Positions 37,990-47,532 of a stretch of DNA of 64,000 bases are shown here, in pieces. Under the pieces are notes generated by a model. The model had not been told where the DNA came from and made no database searches. It saw only the letters and a list, made by a program, of their open reading frames with translations. The stretch lies in the NCBI RefSeq assembly GCF_026966905.1, contig NZ_JAPUBN010000011.1, positions 186,001 to 250,000 of the forward strand. Reading direction: 5' to 3'. This DNA comes from Marinomonas phaeophyticola (GTDB lineage: Bacteria; Pseudomonadota; Gammaproteobacteria; Pseudomonadales; Marinomonadaceae). Every line of letters begins with the position of its first letter. The first letter of the stretch is position 1. Position numbers and translations under genes: made by a program.

Positions 37990-39639
37990 ATGAACAGAAT
38001 GGCAATGCGAAGTATGATTTCTCTAATAGCACTCCCTAAACTCAACTTTCCACGTTATGTCATCATTCTTGTTGTGGCCTTGTTTATTGCTATAACAGCG
38101 AATGGAGCCTTCTTCAGTAAAGTGACGACATTATACCCTGTAAGCGATAACGTGGGCTTTATGGCAGCGTTAAGTATGCTGTTGTTTGCACTCTTAGTCT
38201 TACTCATGACGCTGTTGAGCTTAGTTATCCCAGTCAAAATAGTCAGTATTAGCTTTATTTTTATCGCAACCTTGTCAGCGTATTTTACGGATACGTTTGG
38301 CACTGTTATCGATTCTGACATGATCCGTAATACCTTAGAAACCAACACGGCAGAAGCCTTTGATATGTTTACTTGGGGACTATTATTAAAAGTAGTGTTT
38401 TTTGCCGTGTTGCCAAGTATTTTCATCTTGATCGTTAGCCTAAAAGAAGAAAGTATATTACACAAAACGGTCCGTTTGGCGTTATTAGCTATTTTGTCCT
38501 TTGCTATTTCAGGACTGTGCTTAGTATCAAATGGTAATCAATTTGCCAGCTTCTTTCGAGAACATAAATCGGTTCGTTATTATGTAAATCCAAGCTATCC
38601 GATTTATTCTGCCGTTCGTTATGTGAATGAGATATTTAAAACACCAGAAAGCCAAGAATTAGTCTTATTGAATACAAAGGTCACGCCTAAACCGGCGGTG
38701 AGCCGTTGGGATAATCGACGTTTAATGATTATGGTGGTAGGGGAGACGGCTCGCGCCGATCATTTCTCTCTGAATGGATACGATCGTTTAACCAATGAAT
38801 TTACTAGTAATGAAGCCAGATTAATCAACTTTCCACATATATCTTCTTGCGGCACATCCACGGCGGTTTCTGTTCCTTGTATGTTTGCTTATCAAGGGCG
38901 AAAGGGTCTTGATGTCAAAACCACGAGAAGAACTCAGAACATATTAGATCTATTACAAGCCGCTGACGTGAATGTGTTATGGCGAGACAATAATTCGGAC
39001 TCAAAAGGTGTTGCTGCACGTGTTAATTACCAGGATTACCATACCCGTGAGATAAATACTCAGTGCGATATAGAATGTCGAGATTTAGGTATGCTGGAGG
39101 GGTTACAAGAGTATATTAACCAGAAGTCTGGCGATATTATGATTGTACTGCATCAAATGGGTAGTCATGGTCCAGCGTATTTTAAACGCTATCCAGAAGC
39201 GTTCGCTTACTTTCAACCTGCTTGCTCTACTCCGGAATTATCTGATTGTTCACAGCAAGAAGTCATTAATGCTTACGATAATAGTATTCGTTATACCGAT
39301 TATTTTCTTTCAAAAGTCATTGCACTGTTAAAGGCGAATGCGAGCTTTGACACCAGCATGTTGTATGTAAGTGATCATGGGGAATCACTGGGTGAGGCGG
39401 GTGTTTACCTGCACGGCTTACCTTATGCTTTTGCACCTGATGCGCAAACACATGTTCCTATGCTGTTGTGGACGGGAGAGTCCTCTTCAGTCAATGTAGA
39501 ACAAACTAAGTTACGAGCGAATCAAGCGAATTCACATGATGCCTTATTTGATACCTTACTGGCTTTTTTCCATCTACAGACGAGCTTGTCACCGGCGTCT
39601 GATATCCCTTTAATCAGTATGAATAATAGGGTTGAATAA
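37990..39639 (+). CDS. eptA: Lipid A phosphoethanolamine transferase (EptA-like)
   Basis: Transfers phosphoethanolamine from phosphatidylethanolamine to lipid A, giving resistance to cationic peptides. 549 residues: five N-terminal membrane segments (to about residue 185) then a periplasmic sulfatase-fold domain. The nucleophile is the Thr in VVGETARADHFS; metal ligands lie in the SDHGESLGE segment. Cysteines (SSCGTSTAVSVPCM and others) should form the disulfides typical of the family. ATGs at 37990, 37999 and 38005 are all possible starts, none with a clear RBS. First gene of the eptA-PAP2-dgkA operon. Confidence 0.9.
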   Translation: MNRMAMRSMISLIALPKLNFPRYVIILVVALFIAITANGAFFSKVTTLYPVSDNVGFMAALSMLLFALLVLLMTLLSLVIPVKIVSISFIFIATLSAYFTDTFGTVIDSDMIRNTLETNTAEAFDMFTWGLLLKVVFFAVLPSIFILIVSLKEESILHKTVRLALLAILSFAISGLCLVSNGNQFASFFREHKSVRYYVNPSYPIYSAVRYVNEIFKTPESQELVLLNTKVTPKPAVSRWDNRRLMIMVVGETARADHFSLNGYDRLTNEFTSNEARLINFPHISSCGTSTAVSVPCMFAYQGRKGLDVKTTRRTQNILDLLQAADVNVLWRDNNSDSKGVAARVNYQDYHTREINTQCDIECRDLGMLEGLQEYINQKSGDIMIVLHQMGSHGPAYFKRYPEAFAYFQPACSTPELSDCSQQEVINAYDNSIRYTDYFLSKVIALLKANASFDTSMLYVSDHGESLGEAGVYLHGLPYAFAPDAQTHVPMLLWTGESSSVNVEQTKLRANQANSHDALFDTLLAFFHLQTSLSPASDIPLISMNNRVE

Positions 39640-39641
39640 GC

Positions 39642-40376
39642 ATGGCATTTTCTATTAAACCTTTTATCTATACTTTAGTGATGTTGTTGTTTACCGTGCT
39701 GATTTTCGAAACCACATCGCTTGATCTGTTTGTGCAAAACTCCCTGTATGATTTTACAGAAAAGCATTGGCTACTTTCCTTAGACAAAGGCAGTATGGTC
39801 CATTTTATTTTCTATGACGGCATCAAAGCATTATTAATTATTTTTGCCCTTATTCTGCTTGTGCTGTTGTTGTTTTTTAGAAAGCGCCCTTGGGTAAAAG
39901 AAAGACGGAAGGGGTTGATGACCGTTTTATTGTCACTGATCTTTATTCCTATGTCTGTTGGTATTGCAAAAGACATTAGTAACGTGGCTTGTCCTTATAA
40001 ATTAACAGCTTATGGTGGCCGTATTCCCTACGTAGGCGTTTTTGAGTCATACCCCGACGGTTTAAAACCCGCTCAAACACAAAGGTGTTTTCCGGCGGCA
40101 CATGCGAGTGGTGGATTTGCTTTGTTGTCTTTATTTTTCCTCGCTAGAACAAAAAAAGGTCGTACTCAAGCGGTAGCGGCTGCATTAAGTGTGGGGTGGC
40201 TAATGGGGGGGTATAAAATGCTTATTGGACATCATTTCTTAAGCCATACACTAGTCAGTATGATTTTTTCTTGGCTGATAATTTGCTGCATTGCGTGTGT
40301 TCTGCATGCCTCTTTTTTCCGACAAATTCACTCTTTTATTGATAAATTAAGGTTTTTATTAGATGAAAATAGTTAA
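39642..40376 (+). CDS. PAP2-family membrane phosphatase
   Basis: Integral membrane acid phosphatase, probably acting on lipid A 1-phosphate, undecaprenyl-PP or phosphatidate. 244 residues with about six hydrophobic segments. The three PAP2 motifs are seen in relaxed form: KDISNVACP, CFPAAHASGGF (central His) and GYKMLIGHHFLSHT (second His). It starts two bases after eptA and overlaps dgkA by 14 nt, so it is part of the same lipid-modification operon. The exact substrate cannot be decided from sequence. Confidence 0.82.
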   Translation: MAFSIKPFIYTLVMLLFTVLIFETTSLDLFVQNSLYDFTEKHWLLSLDKGSMVHFIFYDGIKALLIIFALILLVLLLFFRKRPWVKERRKGLMTVLLSLIFIPMSVGIAKDISNVACPYKLTAYGGRIPYVGVFESYPDGLKPAQTQRCFPAAHASGGFALLSLFFLARTKKGRTQAVAAALSVGWLMGGYKMLIGHHFLSHTLVSMIFSWLIICCIACVLHASFFRQIHSFIDKLRFLLDENS

Positions 40377-40725
40377 GCATACGGGCCTAAAACGAATTTT
40401 TTTTGCGGCTGGGTATTCCGTTAAAGGTTTATGTCATAATTTTGTATACGAAGCGGCTTTTAGACAAGAGGTTATTGTAGCGTTAATACTGATACCCATT
40501 GCACTCAGTGTGGACGTGGAAAAATTAGAGCGAATTGTTCTTATCTTTTCCTTGATGTTAGTACTGTTAATGGAATTATTGAATACGGCGATTGAAGCCA
40601 CGGTGGACCGCATTGGTTTAGAGTTTCATCCCTTATCTGGGCTTGCAAAAGACACAGGTTCAGCAGCGGTGTTAATGAGTGTTTTACTTTGCCTTTATAC
40701 TTGGGTTGCTGTGTTCTTTTGCTAA
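40363..40725 (+). CDS. dgkA: Diacylglycerol kinase
   Basis: Small trimeric membrane kinase that phosphorylates diacylglycerol. 120 residues, normal length, with three hydrophobic segments and the signature ELLNTAIEATVDRIGLE containing the catalytic Glu. YEAAFRQE near the N-terminus is also typical. It follows eptA because transfer of phosphoethanolamine from PE leaves diacylglycerol, which this enzyme recycles. Its start overlaps the end of the PAP2 gene. Confidence 0.95.
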   Translation: MKIVKHTGLKRIFFAAGYSVKGLCHNFVYEAAFRQEVIVALILIPIALSVDVEKLERIVLIFSLMLVLLMELLNTAIEATVDRIGLEFHPLSGLAKDTGSAAVLMSVLLCLYTWVAVFFC

Positions 40726-40733
40726 TTAACCTT

Positions 40734-40764
40734 GGCCAAGTTTACCAATACGGTAAGCTTGGCC
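40734..40764 (+). terminator. Hairpin after dgkA
   Basis: GGCCAAG-TTACC and GGTAA-CTTGGCC pair around AATAC with one opposed base on each side, followed by a short T-rich stretch. Located between convergent dgkA and the Hsp70 gene. Confidence 0.6.
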
Positions 40765-40824
40765 TGTTTATGAGTTTGATTGTCTGTATCGGATGATTGA
40801 AGGCACTCCGTAGAGGACTTAGTA

Positions 40825-42204
40825 TTAGGCAAAAATACGTTCGGCCCAAACACCTAGACCTGCTGCAACACTACCAAAATGATCTCCATCTAGAATTTCC
40901 ACATTGCCTAAACTCTTCCTAATAGCATCACGGATAATAGGAGACTGGGCCGATCCGCCTGTAACAAAAACCACTTCTGGTGTTTCACCGGCTTCATTTA
41001 CCGCTTGAGTCATTAACTTGATCATTTTTGATAGCGGCGGCTGGATGGCCTTTGTGTAAGCCTCTCTTGATACATCACAATAAAGGCCTTTCTCAATGTA
41101 ATTAAGGTCTACTTGATTGACTAAAGTATCTGAGAGTGCAATTTTACATTGCTCCGCATCACGCACCAGTTGGAAATTTTGCTTATTATCACGTAAAAGT
41201 AGCAGTCTATTGAGCAGCTTGGGTTCTTTTGTGTCCCGTAGCATCTGCTCTAAACTCATCTCTGTGGGTAAGCTATTAAATGTGGTTTGAGCACTGACGT
41301 CATTTGTGGTGACCGCATCCCAAAAGATTTGTGTTGGCATAGGTAAACCGTTTTTGAGTTCTGATTCCATACCAAATAATGGCATAAAGTTTTTTCCAGC
41401 GAGTTGGATGTCTAAGTCGTTACCACCAACACGTTCACCTGTATGGCTTAAAAAGTCTTCGGATCTGTCGATTTTATCTCGATAGCTTGGTCCCATTCTA
41501 ACCATGGCGCAATCTGATGTACCGCCGCCAATATCGATAACCAATACGGTTTTGTCCTGTGTTAGTTGTTCTTCAAAAGCAAAACCGGCTGCAATCGGCT
41601 CGTAAAGAAATTCGACTTCTTGGTAGCCTGCACGTTTAGCGGCGGTTGTTAAGATAGACAGCGCTTGGGTATTGCTTTTTTCAGAATGAATGCCTTGAAA
41701 GTTAACTGGGCGACCAATTACTGTATGCGTTAAGCTAGCGCCTAAATGCATTTCAGCCTTGTGTTTAATGTTTTGCATCATAGCTGTGACTATGTCTTCA
41801 AAAAATTCAATAAACTGAGGGCGAAAGCCACTGCTGCCCAGAAAGGATTTAGGAGACTTTACAAAATAGCCTTCATCAGGCTGTTCTAAGTAATGAGAAA
41901 ACGCCTCTTTTCCAAAGAATAACGCTTGTTCGCTGGCGGCTATGTCATGGGTTACACGAACACGATTTGCTTGCGTTAATTGGTTACGCCGCGAAGTTAT
42001 GAAGTCTTGTTGGGCGTCTTTATTTTGAATGTTTTGAGCAACGGACTCAACAATTAGCTCTCTTTCAAGTGCATAAAGTGTCGATGGTAAAAAGTGTTTA
42101 CCATTCTCAAGAGGAACTAGTGCTATTCTAGTATCACCTGTTGCATTTTGTTGGCGGGCTGAAAGGGCGCAATTAGAAGTCCCGTAGTCTAAACCTGTGA
42201 TCAT
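40825..42204 (-). CDS. yegD: Hsp70-like protein YegD
   Basis: Atypical Hsp70/actin-fold ATPase of unknown client. The ATG encoding MITGLDYGTSNCALSA is preferred because GGGAATC precedes it; this gives 459 residues, near E. coli YegD (450). Motifs: phosphate-1 GLDYGTSNC, YFVKSPKSFLGSSG, VIGRPVNFQG, phosphate-2 VLVIDIGGGTSDCAMV and VTGGSAQSP. There is no canonical Hsp70 substrate-binding domain. Stands alone, convergent with dgkA. Confidence 0.92.
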   Translation of the reverse strand: MITGLDYGTSNCALSARQQNATGDTRIALVPLENGKHFLPSTLYALERELIVESVAQNIQNKDAQQDFITSRRNQLTQANRVRVTHDIAASEQALFFGKEAFSHYLEQPDEGYFVKSPKSFLGSSGFRPQFIEFFEDIVTAMMQNIKHKAEMHLGASLTHTVIGRPVNFQGIHSEKSNTQALSILTTAAKRAGYQEVEFLYEPIAAGFAFEEQLTQDKTVLVIDIGGGTSDCAMVRMGPSYRDKIDRSEDFLSHTGERVGGNDLDIQLAGKNFMPLFGMESELKNGLPMPTQIFWDAVTTNDVSAQTTFNSLPTEMSLEQMLRDTKEPKLLNRLLLLRDNKQNFQLVRDAEQCKIALSDTLVNQVDLNYIEKGLYCDVSREAYTKAIQPPLSKMIKLMTQAVNEAGETPEVVFVTGGSAQSPIIRDAIRKSLGNVEILDGDHFGSVAAGLGVWAERIFA

Positions 42205-42303
42205 GTCTTGATTCCCAAGAAGTTCAGCCGATAAGCAAGTAACGACTTTTACGAAAGGGGCAGGAAAATAGCACAATTATAGAAAGGGTTCGAGTAATGA
42301 AGA

Positions 42304-42337
42304 GAGAGATTAACGGAAAATAGCCCATTAATCTCTC
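42304..42337. other. Hairpin after the chemoreceptor gene
   Basis: GAGAGATTAA and TTAATCTCTC pair around a 14-nt loop, between the chemoreceptor stop and yegD start. A 14-nt sequence AAATAGCCCATTAA is present twice here (from 42318 and 42338). No T-tract; may be the chemoreceptor's 3' end or nothing. Confidence 0.35.
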
Positions 42338-42351
42338 AAATAGCCCATTAA

Positions 42352-43851
42352 CTAGACTTTATAGATAGCCGATTTTCTTTGGTATTCTTCAGTCACCAGT
42401 AATATGTCTTTTGAAATTTGTGCCAGTTTTTCCATTGTTGTTGCCATTACTTGAGTAGACTGAGCATTATCGCTTAATTGATCATAAATAGTATTGAGTG
42501 CTGTTTCTTGATCTTTCGTTTCTCTTGATGCCACTTGGCTAGTATGAGCGACCTGGCTAACTTGCTGTGAACGTTGAACTAATCCTTCTGCAATCGCTTT
42601 TGTATTCAGCACATTTTCAGCGGTTTTTTGTTTACCTGATGCCATCGATTCAACTGTGCGTTTAGCGCTTGAATTGAGGCGTTCGAGTACTTTTTCAATT
42701 TCATCTGTTGAATCACTTGAGCGTTTTGCCAGAGTGCGAACTTCATCAGCCACCACGGCGAATCCACGACCGGTTTCTCCTGCGCGAGCGGCTTCGATTG
42801 CGGCGTTAAGTGCTAATAAATTGGTTTGTTCAGAAATTCCCTTAATCGACTGCAATAAGGTTGTAATCGAAGTGACATCGGTTGTTAATTCACTAAGTGA
42901 TTGAGCGATACTTATGGTGTCTTTTTCTAATAATTCCATATCCTCCATTACTTTAAGTGCTTGCTGACTGTCATTGATTGTCGATTGCTCAACATCGGTC
43001 GCTTCATGAGAAGACTGACTAATACTATCCGCCACTTCTCTCATCACGTCCGTTATGCCTCTAGCGGCATTAGCCATCTGTTTAGATGAGATGATTCTTT
43101 CTTGAGAGGTCAGGTGTGCTTGTTCGCCGATGGTAGAGATAAGATTACTTGCTTCCGTTAACTTCACCGCAATGCTTTGGTAGTCTTTGAATAATTCAGA
43201 TAATTGCATAATAAATTTATTAAAGGCTAACTCAATCTCAGTTTTAGGGGTTTCAATACGAGTAGTTAAATCATTATCTGCAGATATTTTTTCTATGGCG
43301 TGAGCAATTTTTGCATTGGCGGATGAACTTTGACGCATTTGCTTCGCCATAAATATTAAAATGGCGGTTTCCATCGCTGCAAATACCGCATGTAATACCA
43401 TTATTCCCATTGCATGATCTGAGGTAGGAAAGAGTGCCACTGGCAGGTCAAAAAGAGTAACCTTGTTGTGTTGTAGGATCATAAAGCCGATATGATGAAC
43501 GGCAACGGTGAGTAGACTCACTAACAGTGGCAGCCATTTTTGATATATTAGGAAAACCACCATAGTCACAAAAATGTGAAAGTGCATCTCAATCATCCCC
43601 ATTTGAGATTGAATTAGAAATGCGGATGTCAACATCATAATAAAAGCGGCTATAAGGCTGAAACTAGTGGTGTTTTTAAATAAACTAAAGCTTATTTGCG
43701 TCAGTACTAATGTGATCAAGGCCGTAATACTGGAGAAAGCAAGCAGCCCTTCCCCTAATAACCCGCTAATCAGTAGCATGGGGGCTTGAGCGAGTAATAT
43801 TCTATATACAAAAAGATCATTAGAATCTGTTTGAACGCTTTGAGGTTTCAT
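42352..43851 (-). CDS. Methyl-accepting chemotaxis protein with a multi-pass membrane sensor
   Basis: Chemoreceptor of 499 residues lacking the usual periplasmic ligand domain. Instead, residues about 18-170 form roughly six hydrophobic segments with membrane-associated His/Glu residues: E88, H90 and H92 (EMHFHIFV), H119-H120 (VHHIGF), H146 and H154. The pattern E-x-H-F-H then Y-x-W-x-P then H-H recurs, as I recall, in membrane sensors of kinases and cyclases, but the ligand is unknown to me. A HAMP-like link and a complete signalling hairpin follow ([20 protein letters not shown]...[13 protein letters not shown]). The cue might be redox, metal or oxygen; this is speculation. Confidence 0.85.
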   Translation of the reverse strand: MKPQSVQTDSNDLFVYRILLAQAPMLLISGLLGEGLLAFSSITALITLVLTQISFSLFKNTTSFSLIAAFIMMLTSAFLIQSQMGMIEMHFHIFVTMVVFLIYQKWLPLLVSLLTVAVHHIGFMILQHNKVTLFDLPVALFPTSDHAMGIMVLHAVFAAMETAILIFMAKQMRQSSSANAKIAHAIEKISADNDLTTRIETPKTEIELAFNKFIMQLSELFKDYQSIAVKLTEASNLISTIGEQAHLTSQERIISSKQMANAARGITDVMREVADSISQSSHEATDVEQSTINDSQQALKVMEDMELLEKDTISIAQSLSELTTDVTSITTLLQSIKGISEQTNLLALNAAIEAARAGETGRGFAVVADEVRTLAKRSSDSTDEIEKVLERLNSSAKRTVESMASGKQKTAENVLNTKAIAEGLVQRSQQVSQVAHTSQVASRETKDQETALNTIYDQLSDNAQSTQVMATTMEKLAQISKDILLVTEEYQRKSAIYKV

Positions 43852-44132
43852 AGGTTACCTTTTCTAGAATTAAACAAATAAAAATTTATTCAATTGTGGG
43901 TGATAAACTACCCTTGTTAAGCAATATTATTTAAGTGTAGCAAGTAATATTATTTTCAATAGTTATTTTTGGTTACTTATCAGTACGTATTGTTTCTTAT
44001 CTTGGATCTGTCATGTTGTAGGTTTATTTCAGTTTATTAATTCCTCTTTGATCCGTATCATCATTATAAAATGAATTGTGCTTATATTTACATAAAACAA
44101 TACTTGGTTTTAGTTGCTGTAGGGTTCGAAAA

Positions 44133-45352
44133 ATGGAAAAAAAATTTTGATTGTAGGAGGCGGAATTGGAGGCCTTTGTGCCGCCTTATCCCTTACGAAA
44201 CAGGGGTTTTTAGTTTCTGTATTTGAGCAATCAAAAAGCTTGGGGGAAGTTGGTGCCGGACTGCAAATGACGCCTAATGCGATGAAAGTATTAACCGCGT
44301 TGGGTTTGTTAGAACAAATAAAAAAAGTTTCTTTTTCTCCAGAAAATGCAGTGATAAGACACTATCAAACAGGGAAAAAATTTTTAAACGTGCCTTTAGG
44401 TGAGGGGTGTTGCTCCCGTTACAACGCTCCTTATTTACATCTTCATCGTGCTGACTTACATCGCATTCTACTCGCCGAGGCAAAAGGTCAAGGCGTGATA
44501 TTTCATCTGAATTCAAAAGTTGTTCAATTTGAACAAGATGATAGACAGGTAAGTATTACAATGGAAAGTGGTGAAACGTTTTCTGGCTCTATGTTAATTG
44601 GTGCAGATGGAATACGCTCAAAAGTATTAGAGCAGCTGCAAAAGTCACTTAGTTTTCAATGCAATCACAAGCCCCCCATATTTACTGGTCAGGTCGCTTG
44701 GAGGGGAACGATCGCTACTGACCTATTACCGAAAGGTTTAATAAAACCTGATGCAACAGTTTGGGCAGGGCCAGGCCGCCACTTTGTTACTTATTATTTG
44801 CGAGGTGGAAAAATGGTTAATTTTGTCGCGGTAGAAGAGCGGTCGCAATGGACAAATGAGTCTTGGAATACAGCAGGTGATGTTGAACAATTAAAGAGTG
44901 CTTTCTCCGGTTGGCATTCAGAAGTGACACAATTATTGGCCGCAGCAGATGAGACTTTTTTATGGGGGCTTTTTGCACGTGAGCCACTATCTAAGTGGCA
45001 CTTAAATCGGGTTGTGCTGTTAGGTGATGCTTGCCATCCTATGCTGCCTTTTATGGCTCAAGGTGCCGCTATGGCCATAGAAGATGCTTTTGTGCTTGCT
45101 AAAGAACTTTCTGGAGTCGTCCTAGAAAATAGTCAAAATGTGGAGCAAGCACTTACTCGATATACTCATCAGCGTCTACCGAGAACAAGTAAGGTACAGG
45201 CCATGTCTAAAGCCAATGCGGACCTATACCATATGAAAGGAGGGGCTTTAGGGCGTTTACGTTTGAATACGATAGGTATGGTAACGAGTACATTACCTTC
45301 AGTCGTCAATGTAAAGCTTGATCCTGTCTATGGCTTGGATGTAACTCAGTAA
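44133..45352 (+). pseudogene. FAD-dependent aromatic monooxygenase-like protein, frameshifted at its start
   Basis: Group A flavoprotein hydroxylase related to salicylate/3-hydroxybenzoate hydroxylases. The ATG at 44133 with AGGG upstream would give M-E-K-K then stop, because the A8 run at 44137-44144 is one base short. One more A gives MEKKILIVGGGIGGLCAAL, the classic start with the GxGxxG motif, and a 406-residue protein. The remaining frame is intact: ADGIRSKV (DG motif) and VLLGDACHPMLPFMAQGAA (GD motif). Without correction only a TTG inside the dinucleotide fold could start it. Substrate unknown; no neighbouring catabolic genes were seen. Confidence 0.8.
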
Positions 45353-45398
45353 GCTCACTTTATCTTGGTGATTTTTGACTAGAAAAATTAATCCACAG

Positions 45399-45439
45399 AA
45401 AAGCGTGTTGCTTTAAGAAAGAGACAACACGCTTTTTTT
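45399..45439. terminator. Terminator after the FAD monooxygenase
   Basis: A4, stem AGCGTGTTG/CAACACGCT with a 13-nt loop, then T7. Lies between convergent genes and may serve both. Confidence 0.85.
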
Positions 45440-45507
45440 GTGTATAAAAAGCTACCTTATACAGAATCTATCCCGATTATCGGCTTACTATCCTGAATAG
45501 AGCAGGC

Positions 45508-46365
45508 TTATTGTAAAAGTTGGGTGATTATTTTTTGCTGTTGAATATGTCCACTTGGGTCCGCTTGTGTTTTTAATTCACAAAACTGCTCTCCCCAAGG
45601 AGAGGTTCTCATCCGAATAGGTGGTGTAGAGGAGCGCGCGCAGGAGACGACAATGTCTGCGACTTCATCCGCTGTTTGATAAATGCTTTCCCCTAGAGCT
45701 CTGTTCTGAGCATTCGTAATGTATTTTTCCAATAATGGACGATATTCGTCATCCCTCATTCCCCCTGAGGCGGTAAATTGAGCGAGGGCGTTATTTGCAA
45801 ATTCAGAGCTAATACCACCAGGCTCAATGTTGGTAAACTTGACATTAAAATTAGGTGTTATGTAAGTAGAAACCGATTCTACATAGCCTTCTAGAGCGAA
45901 TTTTGCGGCACAGTAAATCTCATTGAAAGGCTGACCGATTAAACCGCCCACAGATGATATATTGATGATGTGTCCATGGCGAGCTTGACGCATATGTGGC
46001 AAGACGGCTTTGATACACCTAACAACGCCTAGAAAGTTTACATCCATGACCCATTGAATATCGGCTTCGGTCGTTTGTTCGGTCGTTCTTACGTAACCGG
46101 CTCCAGCATTGTTAATTAGTTGGTCTATATGTCCTTCTTGATTAATAATTTCGGACACACAGCGTTCAATACTTGCCGTGTCCTGAACATCTAATTGCTT
46201 TATTTCCAGAGAAACATTAGCCGCTTTCATGGCGCTTTCAAGCGCGGCCTTTTTCTCTAGGTTGCGCATAGTAGCAAATACTTTATGACCTTGCTTGGCA
46301 AATTGAATCGCTAAACTGATGCCTAAACCTGTGGATGTACCTGTAATAAGAGTGACGTTTGACAT
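45508..46365 (-). CDS. Short-chain dehydrogenase/reductase
   Basis: NAD(P)-dependent classical SDR, 285 residues. Cofactor motif TGTSTGLG at the N-terminus, NNAGAG near residue 85, Ser of ISSVGG and the catalytic YCAAK (Tyr-x3-Lys). Substrate cannot be told. It starts 23 nt after the AraC-family regulator gene on the same strand and is probably co-transcribed and controlled by it. Confidence 0.9.
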   Translation of the reverse strand: MSNVTLITGTSTGLGISLAIQFAKQGHKVFATMRNLEKKAALESAMKAANVSLEIKQLDVQDTASIERCVSEIINQEGHIDQLINNAGAGYVRTTEQTTEADIQWVMDVNFLGVVRCIKAVLPHMRQARHGHIINISSVGGLIGQPFNEIYCAAKFALEGYVESVSTYITPNFNVKFTNIEPGGISSEFANNALAQFTASGGMRDDEYRPLLEKYITNAQNRALGESIYQTADEVADIVVSCARSSTPPIRMRTSPWGEQFCELKTQADPSGHIQQQKIITQLLQ

Positions 46366-46388
46366 AAAAATGGCTCTTTAATGGTGGG

Positions 46389-47302
46389 TTAATGACGGGC
46401 TGTTTGCTTCCTGTATTCAGTCGGAGTAATACCAACTTTATTTTTAAATAATCGAGAAAAATACTGTGGATACTCAAACCCCAACGAATAGGCAACAGTG
46501 GCAACGGAGTCGTTGGAGGAAAGCAATAGGTTCTTAGCCTTGTCAACGAGGGCAAGTTGAATCCATTCTTTTGCGGACTTCCCTGTTTCAACTTTTAAGG
46601 CATCGGTTAAATAGCGAGGTGTCATATTAAGCTGTTGGGCTATATCGCTAATACTTGGCGTTCTATACACGTCAGATACATACATATATTGGTAGAGAAG
46701 GTTATTAAAGCTTTCATAAATTGAGGAGTGGAATTCTTTGCGCACAAGAAATTGCCGACGATAGAAACGTTCTGCATAGCGTAGCAAGGTCGACATTTGT
46801 GAAAGCATAATTTCTCGACTCAACGCATCGTAGCTTGAATGATATTCGGCTTCTATAGAGTCAAAAATACGACAAATTAGTTGCTGTTCTTTTGGCGAAA
46901 GATGTAATGCTTCATTCACAGCATAATCAAAAAAACGGCACTTTTTTAATTGAGATTGAAGTTCGTGCCCACGAAGATAATCTTCGTGAAAAAGGATCAT
47001 CTTGCCAACAGATTCAACCTGTACTCCTGTTGTGTAAAATGTTTGATTAGGTGCAAAAAAAGCATAGTGCCATTTTGACAATCGTATTTTGTTTTACCGT
47101 AAAGAATCTCTCCGGTTAAGACGGTCTTTAGGGCAATGCAATAAAAGTTGGCGCTGATTACCTGATTATCTTGCATGCATCTAGCAGTATGTTTTTGTTC
47201 TTCTGCCGAAAAGGAGAAAACATCTATTAAAGGATGCTCTGGCATAGGTTTACCAAGAGTATGGTAATAATCAGCAATGCTTTCAAAATGCACTTTTTTC
47301 AT
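46389..47302 (-). pseudogene. AraC-family transcriptional regulator, frameshifted
   Basis: Regulator with an N-terminal sensory part and a C-terminal AraC helix-turn-helix (about 100 residues: SISDIAQQLNMTPRYLTDAL and VATVAYSLGFEYPQYFSRLF, then K-x-GITPTEYR). The N-terminal frame (from 47302) leaves the proper frame at the A7 run 47055-47061. With one more base the coding sense continues NGTM-LFFAPNQTF into the second frame, giving 304 residues. As written the gene is broken. It leads directly into the SDR gene. Confidence 0.85.
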
Positions 47303-47478
47303 AATAGAGAGCGGACCTTGCTAACGCCTGAATCGATATTTTTTGTGTTTAAAATTCTAAGGGATTCGAGGTGAGATGTCTGTATACAGGATTACATAAG
47401 CTGTATACAAATCGACGAAGCGGCATCGTGACACGATTTCTTGGGATAGCATAGGGATGAATACATTGGGGAATAAAA

Positions 47479-47509
47479 TAAAAAATGACCCCGTATAAGG
47501 CCATTTTTT
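47479..47509. terminator. Terminator after the DUF4862 gene
   Basis: AAAAAATGACC and GGCCATTTTTT pair with one mismatch around CCGTATAA. A/T tracts on both sides would let it act on either strand; the DUF4862 gene ends 24 nt before it on the minus strand. Confidence 0.6.
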
Positions 47510-47532
47510 ATCCGTATTTCTTTGAGATAGTT

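Noticed and set aside
44133..44150. Programmed ribosomal frameshift at the A8 run of the FAD monooxygenase
   Set aside because: Slippage there is possible, but three other genes in the window have the same type of homopolymer error, so an indel is the simpler explanation.
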